The notes under the pieces are model-generated. The model worked only from the letters and a program-made list of their open reading frames with translations, was not told where the DNA came from and ran no database searches. The position numbers were made by a program, and so were the translations under genes. This document shows positions 29,946 through 38,128 of a stretch of DNA of 38,128 nucleotides, piece by piece (position 1 is the first letter of the stretch; each line of letters opens with the position of its first letter). This stretch comes from Diplocarpon mali. Taxonomy: Eukaryota; Ascomycota; Leotiomycetes; Helotiales; Drepanopezizaceae. The DNA lies in the NCBI GenBank assembly GCA_024741835.1, contig JAENRP010000374.1:2419-40546 (forward strand), written 5' to 3'.

Positions 29946-31809
29946 ACTCAAGGTTGCTGAACTGCGCGCGGAGCTCAAGAGAAGAGGCCTGCCCCAGACC
30001 GGACTGAAACCTGCGCTTGTGGCTCGTCTGGCGGAAGCAGAAGCAGAGAACGGGAATCAAAACGAGCACGAAGATGGCACGGAGAGCGAGGCGACTATCC
30101 AGGCGCTGGATGTGAGTTCTGCGGCCGCGGCTTCGCCAGATTCTATCAGCCCTGTGCTTGCGTCTGCGTCTGCGGATGTCTCTGCCCCTCGAACGAGAGA
30201 GTCAGAGGTAGAGGCTGTAGAGAAGACCGAAGCGCTAGAAGAGGCTGCCCAGGTTCAAGCAGCGGAACCAGAGGTAGAGCTCCTACCGGCTACCTCTGAA
30301 GAGGATGTCAAGGACCAGCAATCAGAGCCCTTGCCAGCTACTGTCGAAGAGCAGGTACCCGCGCTGGAAGCCCACACGTCTGCTCTCCCCTCCGTCGAGC
30401 CTAGGGAGGCAAACGAAGATCAGAAGAAGCGCAAACGTAGGTCGGAGAGTCCCCCTCCTACTGCGACGGACTCTGTACGAAAGCGCTTCCGCACCGACGA
30501 CGAGTCGGAGAGAGCTGCTTCCACCCACAGCGACGGTGGACTGGTCGAGCAGCACGGCATAGACGCGGATATCATCACACAGGATACCGAGGATGCACAG
30601 ATGGAGGATATCAACGGAATGGGCGCCGACGACAATACGGCTGCAGACATGGGAGACAGACCTGGAGCGGAAGGCGCGTTGGACAACTCTACGTCCCCAT
30701 CAAACTCGCGACGCGACTCTCGATTCAAGAGCCTCTTCCCCGAAACCACCAACCCAACAACGACTGGTGACATCCGCGAATCCGAAGAGCGCGAACCAGA
30801 GCGCCTTATTGCTCCCTCTATCCACCCCGCGACTCCGGCTCTCTACATCCGCGACTTCATGCGCCCCCTCAATCCAAGCCAGCTGCAATCTCACCTCGCC
30901 TACCTTGCGGCGCCACCCGGCCAGGAAGAAGACCCCGACGTTGTCAGTACTTTCTACATCGATCCAATTCGCACACACGCCTTCGTCTCCTTCACCAAGG
31001 TATCCGCTGCAGCACGCGTCCGCTCCGCCCTTCACGACCGCATCTGGCCCGACGAGAAGACTAGAAAGCCACTCTGGGTCGACTTCGTGCCTGTGGAGAA
31101 AGTCGAGCTGTGGATTGAGCAGGAGCAGGACATGCGAGGCGGTGGACGCGGGGGCTTGAAATGGGAGGTTCTCTACGACACGAATGAGGAGGGGATTATC
31201 ACGGCTACATTGCAAGAAGTTGGCAGCATCCCCCGCTCAAGCCAAAACCACCAGCCTTCCATGGCAGATTCCTCTCCTCAAGCTGCACAGCCTCGCAATG
31301 TGCACATCCCCACCTCGCCACTCCAGAACCGTGGGCAAGCTACAGCTTTCTCGACGGGTAGAGAGCGTTTAGATGACTTGTTCAACTGCACGGCTTCCAC
31401 ACCGGCGCTGTACTGGCAGTCCGTCTCGGAGGATATCGTCAATCGGCGCCTTGATAGTATCTGCAAGTCGCTCTCATCGGATGCTGCTTCTGGGCTTCCG
31501 GTTCAAGGGGACATTCATCGGTATACGTTCGAGGAGGATACGGTTGTCGATCGCGGTCCGGAGATCTTCCCTGGGATCCGCCCACCGCCTGGTTTCCGAG
31601 GTCCCAGCGGCTTTGGTCCTCGAGGGGGTGGCAGTGCCGGATTTCAGTCTCGAGGAGGGTATCCTACGCAGTACAGAGGTGGTCCGCATCACGGCGGTCG
31701 AGGCGGTTATGACTCATATAGAGGGAGAGGAGGTAGAGGTCGAGGTGATAGGAGAGATGACTGGAGGGATGACTGGAGATACGACAGACGGGACTATGGA
31801 CATCGCTGA
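29929..31809 (+). CDS. Acinus-like protein: SAP domain, RRM-like fold, RSB motif, RGG tail
   Basis: Single exon. I prefer ATG 29929 (626 aa), because MTDWNKLKVAELRAELKRRG starts the SAP domain (about 6-38) in the usual way; an in-frame ATG at 29905 would add eight residues. A long acidic, low-complexity region with an RKR-type basic patch follows. An RRM-like domain spans about 302-390 (PALYIRDFMRPLN ... THAFVSF ... KPLWVDFVP). Near 481 LDDLFNCTASTPALYWQ matches the RSB motif by which acinus binds RNPS1 and SAP18. The C-terminus is Arg/Gly rich. Known: acinus scaffolds the ASAP complex, tied to the exon junction complex and splicing. Orthology is inferred from this domain order. The cyclin-L-like gene starts 430 bp downstream on the same strand. 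Confidence 0.85.
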   Translation: MTDWNKLKVAELRAELKRRGLPQTGLKPALVARLAEAEAENGNQNEHEDGTESEATIQALDVSSAAAASPDSISPVLASASADVSAPRTRESEVEAVEKTEALEEAAQVQAAEPEVELLPATSEEDVKDQQSEPLPATVEEQVPALEAHTSALPSVEPREANEDQKKRKRRSESPPPTATDSVRKRFRTDDESERAASTHSDGGLVEQHGIDADIITQDTEDAQMEDINGMGADDNTAADMGDRPGAEGALDNSTSPSNSRRDSRFKSLFPETTNPTTTGDIRESEEREPERLIAPSIHPATPALYIRDFMRPLNPSQLQSHLAYLAAPPGQEEDPDVVSTFYIDPIRTHAFVSFTKVSAAARVRSALHDRIWPDEKTRKPLWVDFVPVEKVELWIEQEQDMRGGGRGGLKWEVLYDTNEEGIITATLQEVGSIPRSSQNHQPSMADSSPQAAQPRNVHIPTSPLQNRGQATAFSTGRERLDDLFNCTASTPALYWQSVSEDIVNRRLDSICKSLSSDAASGLPVQGDIHRYTFEEDTVVDRGPEIFPGIRPPPGFRGPSGFGPRGGGSAGFQSRGGYPTQYRGGPHHGGRGGYDSYRGRGGRGRGDRRDDWRDDWRYDRRDYGHR

Positions 31810-32239
31810 GGGGTGGATGCGATATGCATTGTTTGGAGTTACGGTTAATATTAGGATGAAGATTATGAGCTGCAGCTGCGTGGAGAACTTTCGTATTTTG
31901 TATGAGTATACTTAAGCTACAGGGCAATAGGGTGATACCCACAGAGATAGGTGCCCGTTACAGTTCCAAGGTGCTCGTGGAACGATGATGGCTGCTTTCG
32001 TCTAATGACCATGTTCCAACTGCGAAGCTCGAATGGCTCCCTAGAAGCTCTAGAAATTGGCCTGTTGGTAGGTAGATAGAGACAAGGCTGACAAAATCCC
32101 GCGGGAATCGCAACAGCAGCCTTCCTTCCAGCCATCCCCCAACATCACCGCGACACCTCAGATCATCAACGCACTCGAAACGCATTACTCTCCAATCTGA
32201 TTCAGCACAATACAGAGGATAGTTAAGTATATAGAAGGA
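31810..32239. other. Short intergenic region
   Basis: 430 bp holding the 3' UTR of the acinus-like gene and the promoter of the cyclin-L-like gene. Nothing else is seen. Confidence 0.6.
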
Positions 32240-33287
32240 ATGTCGCACCTCTCTAATCCCCTGGCAACACCGACCCAACTCCGCGCCCTCACCACTCTCA
32301 ACCGTCCCCTCCCCCCCGAGCTGCAAGACAGCATCCGCTTCCACACGGCGCGTCTCACGCAAGCCGCCGGTCTCCTGCTGCGCTTACCGCAGGACATTAC
32401 TGCGAAGGCAAACGTGCTGCTCTTCCGGTTCTGGGTCGTGGAGGCGTGTATGCAGTGGGAGTTCAGTGTATGTTCCTCCTCTGTCTTCTCTTCTGGTGAT
32501 CGGTTTGGACCGGCTTGGGTTGGGCAACGGGGATTGAAGACGTCAAGAATCGCATCGGAGGAGTGCTGACGCCAATCCAAATCACCAGGACGTCTCGGCA
32601 GCAACGCTCTTCCTTACCTCCAAGATCTCCGCCCAACCCCGTTCGCCGAGGAGCATCACCAACGTCTACGCTTACCTGCTCTCCCCCTCCTCGCCCCTCT
32701 CTTCGCCTCTTCCAGAGAGCAATCTGCCAGCCAGGCCAGACATCCCCGAGCAGTACTACCTCTCGGACTCCTCCTACCACGCCTTCCGCGCCCGCATCCT
32801 CCTCATCGAAGGCCAGCTGCTCAACGCTCTCGGCTTCAACACGCACGTCGCGCTCCCGCACCCCCTCGCCATCACCTACCTGCAAGCTCTCGACCTCTTC
32901 TCCCCTTCTCTCGCAGGCTCTGGCGTCCGAGTCGCCAAACGCGCCGTCGCACATCTCAACACGGCGCTGTTGAGCCCGCAGATGCTCTACCTCACGCACC
33001 AGCCTCCAGCCCTAGCGACCGCGGCCGTGTACCTCGCGGCGCGCGACGAGGGCGTCCGCCTGCCGGAGAGCGAGTGGTGGGAGGTCTTCGACTGCGAGAG
33101 GGAGGAGTTGGGCTTCTTGGCCGTGGGCATGGGGAGCGTGGCTGCTGTCGTGGAGAGGTGCAGTGGGAGAGGCATGATCACCCGGCGCGATGTGGAGGCT
33201 TTGATTGGGAGGTCGCGGGGCGGGGAGGGCATCGTGGATGAGGAAGAGGAGATGGCTCGGCTGCTGGATGAGAAGGTTGGGGCTTGA
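32240..33287 (+). CDS. Cyclin-L-like protein
   Basis: Two exons, 32240-32467 and 32589-33287, coding 308 aa. The intron is 121 nt with a GCTGACG branch region and a CACCAG acceptor. The first cyclin box has IRFHTARLTQAAGLLLRLPQ, then AKANVLLFRFWV and, across the splice, FSDVSAATLFLTSKISAQPR. RITNVY-like ITNVYAYLL, RARILLIEGQLLNALGFNTH and HPLAITYLQAL follow. The second box includes LNTALLSPQMLY and PALATAAVYLAARDEGVRLP. This pattern matches cyclin L, which partners CDK11-type kinases and acts in pre-mRNA splicing and transcription. No Arg/Ser tail is present, unlike in animals. Other transcriptional cyclins (K, T, C) are possible, but the QTAG-like and HPH-like motifs favour L. Confidence 0.82.
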
Positions 33288-36200
33288 TGTGTACACAGAC
33301 GACGAGCTGATACAATCTTTGATACTTCGAGGCGTGGCATACCGGAGGGCTTTGGTACATGTGCGGTGTTGTATCTCCTGGAACAGCTCTCGGCACTTGA
33401 AGCCAGAGACTGTTCTTGAACCGAGGGTGCGTCCCTTCTTCGCCAATAGATACTTCATCCCCGACCATAACGACGCTACGAGAAGGATCACCCGCAAGAT
33501 CTTGAGCACGCGTCCCAAATCTCACCTTGCGGGCTCGTCCGTGGTTGCCAGCACCAGGTTTAACCTCCCACGCCCATCTCTCTCCTTCGCTGCGCCGCCG
33601 CTATGTACGTATTTTCCATGAGATTCCGATCCCAGCAGATGTTCTTGGTTGCTAGATGCTCGCTTTCCGTCATCACAACCCATCACCAGCGCTGCCGTTC
33701 GTCCATTATAGTGTTTCCCACGGCCCGGGATAACAAACACAGCCCAGAAGATCCGGATCCGGAGCGCCAGAGACCTGCCTCTCGAGAGAGTCTACGCTCT
33801 TATGCAGCCGAGTGCTGCTTTGGCAAGTACGCGGACCATCATGCGGTGCGTGCAAGTTGGATCGTGTTTCATCGACACCGACAACCACGGGGTGGGGATG
33901 GAGAGTGGCAGCTTGGGGAAGTCGACCAGACTCACCTCGTCAAGATGGAGTTTTCATGCTTGGGCCAAGGTATCGGAAGTGTGTCGGAGCGGCCTGGAAG
34001 GCGATGGAGTAATGCCCACGTGGGATTCCAAGGTGAGGGTCATACCGACAACCACCCCAATCCTCCCAGCAACCAGCGCCGAGCACGCTCCATGAGATAC
34101 GTCGCGCAAGGCCCGATCGCGGGCTGGAAGCCCGTCGGTCGGCTGAGAAGTCTGGAGAGCACCGCTTCCAGCCGAGAACCAGCTCTTGCGTGGGGAACGC
34201 GAGAGGCCGCCCGAGACCCCGAGCTATGGATCGGTATAAGAGCCGCGGGAGAGCCTCGACCGAGAAGCGCCGCAGGAGAACGGTGTTATGAGGCTTATCA
34301 TGCTTGGAAACCTGCTCGGACGGTGCCCGGGCCCTGACGAGAGTACGGATCGCAGCCGGCAGCTGGCTTGCAGGCTCGTCCGAAAGACTCGGGGAGAGCG
34401 CATGCCCGGCTCTGCTCTACCACGGCACCGCTCCTCTTGCTGTCGGCTCGACGTCTGCTGTCAATTCGTCTGATCTTTCACGTACTTGTCAGAACGCACC
34501 AGCTGTCGTCCTTGGTCCTACCCCATCTGTTTCTGTACCGGTCGGATATATCTCCGCAGCGCTGCTTCGACAGGCACCCGCCCCCCTGCGATGTAAAAAG
34601 AGGTGGTCGGCTCGCACTCGTCCACCTTTGAAGAGATGATGTTTGTTGATGCTAGCCAAGAGGAGGGGCCTCCTCTCTCTAGAGCTCTTAAGCAGGTGCC
34701 AAGAACCGTTCCTCGGCGCAAGAGTCTCTGTCCTTCTCTTCCGCGCCGAGCCTTGCTAGCCAGCCTCGGTGATGGTTTTGCTGTGAGGAATCTCCTTCTC
34801 CGTCGCGCGGGAGAGCACGGAAGAAGGGGCGTGTGAGGAGTCGAGGCCCCCATCTGCAGAGGCAAGAACTGGACCTTTCTTTGGACAGAGGTCACGGGGG
34901 ATCTGAGGAAGCTGCTTCTTGGTGGTTGCATCTAGGCTTGTACTGGCGTTGCAGGCAGACCTCCAAAGCTAGGTCTGCGGTGGCGAGTACGCGTGTGAAT
35001 TCGGGGTTACTGTTGATCACTGGGTGAACATGCTTGGCCTGAGTCAGGGGTTCGTGGACCCAGATCTCTCCTGCGATCGAAACTTGGTTTCTTGAGAGTA
35101 TTTCTTGGTGGCAGTTGTACGTGGTTGCTAGGGAAACCTCCTGTCACGATACCAGGCTATCGTTACCTCACTCTCTTCTGCTCGTTTTCCATCATAGATT
35201 TTGCAGCCGGACCTCTTGAGATCCTTGATGACTGGCACCCTAACGGAGGCTGAGGATGCAAAATTGGCTGTGGCGAGACTCTGGTCGCGAGCGCGCGGGA
35301 TGAAACTGCACCGCAATACCACGGGGGAAATCCTCGCTTGAAATCAGGTCTTGCGATTGATGCCTGCCGCCAGAGAAGAGGCACCGGCTCGTACACGACA
35401 GGCTGCGTCACGAAAGCATAGATCCTATCTCTGTAGCGTTGCTGTGTCGTTGATTTAGAATCCTCGCGACCCATCACCACAGCCAGCATGCCTCCGTCGG
35501 CCGCGGCGATCCGAGCAAAACAAACTAAGCGAGATCTTCTGAGCTCAGCAAGCTTTAGAATCAAGACAGCTTTCCTGTTATCCAGTATATGGATGCTACC
35601 CTGCCAGCCTCCTCACTAGCCTCCCGCGGCTCTGGGATCTGATTCTAGTACTTCCTGGAGGTATAGATCCGTGGATTCCTATGACTCGCTATCTCTGGCG
35701 AACGCGTGTTGTTCTTGACACGTCTACGGCGGTGAGTCGAGTGACTAGGATCATGCCGCAGGAAAGATTCTAGAAAAATACACCCCAACAAGCCTCGTAG
35801 CCGCTTGCACGTGCCGCAGAGTGTCTCGTAGCTGCGGGGAGCTCCATGTAGCGTCGGATAAGACGCGCACATCTCGCAGACGAAACCGCTCTATGCGCCT
35901 TCTTTGCCAAACAGAGAGCTTGTATAAGATAGCAGTCTTGTCAAGGCTACGTTGATAGTAGGTAATATCCATTATACATATTCGGGAACTAGATTCTTGG
36001 GTCGGCGCGATCAGACGGGCCTGGGAAAAGGGCATCGAGAGGTGCGTCCGATGGTAAGCATTCTGCGGGATGGTAGTATTCAGCACGTTATACATTATCA
36101 CAGAAATCATCCCCGAGTACCCTGGCGCGAGTCAGCTAGACCATAGTTAGGGTTGCGTAACTCGCAGAGTCAGTAGTCATGGCTGGCCTTGCTCAAGATT

Positions 36201-37354
36201 AGCTCAGGAATCTACGTTTTTTATACCTGCTTACACGACACTTCCGGACGTGCGCTACTCACGCGGTTTTTGATATGCTCCGGAGTCTTTCTCGTATGCA
36301 AGCTCTTTCTACAACTCGTCTCGACGCCTCCCCACGCGGTGTGATGCGCACGAGTACAAGTCAGAGAACAACCTCGGCAACTGTGGTATTGGAGTTGATG
36401 TGGTACCCGGAAACATCGATAAAGGCAATCTCCGCCATATTGCCTTTTGCATTGCCATTGCTGATTTTCATATTCCCTGCCCTCTCTTTCACTCTTGACC
36501 GAAGTGCGGCAGCGAAGGCTAGGTGTGAGAGCTCAAAACACTCTTCTGCTTAGAAGTGGAATAGTACAATAACTTCCCTGTTGGATGGCTGTCAAGCCAG
36601 GCAGCGATAGAGAAGTCCTGAGGCTAAAGATCCAGCAAGTGAGGAGAGGAGAGCTGCTGATCCTGCATAGATAACTGCCAACTGAAAATCCACAAACAGA
36701 AGAGCGACTGTGCCTTCTTTGTCTGCATCAGTGGGCAGATCCCCAGCGCAACTCTTTCCCCGACCCCGAATCTCCTGATCAAGCACCAGCAAGATTCTCG
36801 AGAACCAGACCTAGCCCTGCAGAATGTTCGATCTTCCCGATAGATTTACATGGGACAGTGAGAATGCATCTCAGCTATAGAGTGCACTTGCTTGCTTGGA
36901 AGAAAACCAGGGGCTCGATCAAGCTTCTAGCCCCGACAGACAAAGACGACGCACCGAGAAACCTGTAGAACCCAGCTCTACCTTGAACCAGAAGCCCAGG
37001 AAGCGCGGCTCCCTCGTATTACCACCGGATGGATAGGACGCCGCTTAAGCTTGTGCCAGAAGAGGAAGAAAAAGAAAGAGAACGAGGAGGAGAGAGGAGA
37101 GAAATAAGGCGAAGATGTTCCTGGCGGAGCGGGAGGACCAAGGGGAGGTGCTCTGGTGTTCTCTGGGTTTTCTCTTCTTCTTCCTCGATTCGTGAGCGAG
37201 ATCTCTAGGTCGGGAGCCCTCCCGGCTGGTTGTAGGGAAGGTCCGCAGTCCGATGGGCGCTGATCCCGCTCTGGTCATGTGCCTGTTTGTTCTATCGTTG
37301 CTATGCACATGGCCTTTCTTGGATTGACACGGGACGCGTGTCTATACATCTATG

Positions 37355-37533
37355 TATGCATATGTTAATATATATCTGTATATGCATATGTCAATATATA
37401 TCTGTATATGCACATGTAGATATATATCTGTATATGCACATGTAAATATATACCTAAATATGCACATGTAAATATATACCTAAATATGCACATGTAAATA
37501 TATATCTGTATATGCACATGAAGATATATATCC
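37355..37533 (+). repeat. 26-bp minisatellite, about 7 copies
   Basis: Units follow ATATGCACATGTAAATATAT plus ATCTGT or ACCTAA. The order of variants is mixed: the outer units end in ATCTGT and two central ones in ACCTAA. Open frames across it (37365-37709) are artefacts of the repeat. Confidence 0.92.
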
Positions 37534-38093
37534 ATGTCAATATATCGACACACTCTAACCCCGACGCTTCGACCGCTGAGCCAGGGATGCCGAGATGTGG
37601 TGAGATGGTCGCGCGCGACCCAGGGNCATGGCGCCATGGCACGAAAGAAAGACGGCAAGCTTGGCGAGGTCGGTAGGCGACGGTAGAACCAAGGCCAGGT
37701 GGCAGGCATGTGGATGTGGGTGGAAGGGGAGAGAGACGGCCAGGCGTGTAGGGCTTCTACGTGGTGGTTTGTAAGGCCTGGTCATCTAGTCGGAGGGAGA
37801 TGGCGGATCCCGAGAAAAGCAGCGCAAAACACGGGAGAGGGCTCTCTGTTGCAGGGGAGGGACGGGACCTCTCGCGACGCGTGGTGCCACGAATTTCTTG
37901 ATCTACTTCGCTTCAATTGAGTGTGAGCCAGCTAGATACCCCCCGATTCGACCCGTGATGTTGACATATGATATTGCTGCAGCATCCCCGAGCCCGTCAT
38001 CATCGCCGTCGGAGCCGTGCGGTCAGCAATGAGTCCCGCCGCAGAGAACAGAGCATGTTTGGGGCAAGCCCTTCGAGAGTCACTTGGTTCCCT

Positions 38094-38105
38094 GGGGGGG
38101 GGGGG
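38094..38105 (+). repeat. G12 homopolymer
   Basis: Twelve G close to the window end. Its length should be treated as uncertain. Confidence 0.8.
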
Positions 38106-38128
38106 TTCGGATTCTCTCCTGACAGAAG

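Larger units (their letters stand above)
33288..38128. other. Large region without a supported gene
   Basis: 4.8 kb. The longest frame (33603-34337, 244 codons) is Arg/Pro/Ser rich, overlaps others in the same DNA and shows no domain. A minus-strand frame at 36592-36792 has a short hydrophobic stretch. Nothing is conserved enough to call. The region contains the 26-bp minisatellite, one unresolved base (N, 37626) and a terminal G tract. Confidence 0.45.

Noticed and set aside
33603..34337. 244-codon plus-strand frame
   Set aside because: It overlaps two other open frames in the same GC-rich DNA, has Arg/Pro/Ser-biased composition and no domain, and lacks splice or start support.
36275..36792. 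Frames with short hydrophobic stretches on both strands
   Set aside because: Both strands look equally open, and no start, splice site or domain decides between them.
37365..37709. 114-codon minus-strand frame with Tyr/Ile/Cys repeats
   Set aside because: It is the translation of the 26-bp minisatellite and spans an unresolved base.

Overview
The window is nuclear DNA from a filamentous ascomycete (Pezizomycotina). Genes carry short introns (about 47-213 nt) with CTAAC/CTGAC-type branch points, the proteins are fungal, and a Ty1/copia element shows the C-to-T decay at CpA expected of repeat-induced point mutation (RIP). One N at 37626 suggests a draft assembly. I cannot name the genus.

Layout. 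1-3.5 kb: the 3' part of a two-RRM RNA-binding protein and a complete ArfGAP (Gcs1/ArfGAP1 type). 3.5-5.5 kb: gene-free, with a G-rich GGTGGGTA-type tract. 5.5-7.3 kb: a flavin-containing monooxygenase. 8.1-11.4 kb: a decayed 4-coumarate-CoA-ligase-like gene, split by a 2,334-bp copia-derived LTR element with 172-bp LTRs and a perfect CTAAT target duplication. 12.0-14.2 kb: intronless TRM1 (tRNA G26 dimethyltransferase) with two candidate starts. 14.2-19.0 kb: gene-poor, mostly AT-rich. 19.0-20.3 kb: a five-exon DUF3712-like membrane protein. 22.3-23.1 kb: a DJ-1/PfpI-family protein. 24.3-24.8 kb: a frameshifted unrecognised gene. 25.6-27.5 kb: the arginine-specific carbamoyl-phosphate synthase small subunit (CPA1/arg-2) with its arginine attenuator peptide (AAP) uORF. 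29.9-33.3 kb: an acinus-like SAP/RSB protein followed by a cyclin-L-like protein. 33.3-38.1 kb: no gene I can support, plus a 26-bp minisatellite.

Most notable is the CPA1 leader. The AAP uORF is not contiguous in the genome. Three pieces, including a 13-nt microexon with AG and GT flanks, splice in silico into a peptide of exactly 24 codons matching the AAP family, with Asp12 and Trp19 in place. Skipping the microexon would give an 18-residue peptide lacking both residues, so splicing could control arginine-dependent translation. That last step is inference. Two introns, one in CPA1 and one in the DUF3712-like gene, appear to be GC-AG introns.

Functional links: the monooxygenase and the dead CoA ligase may be remains of a small metabolic cluster. 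Acinus-like and cyclin-L-like proteins both belong to splicing-associated families and lie head to tail. The other genes are unrelated housekeeping functions (Golgi ArfGAP, tRNA modification, arginine synthesis).
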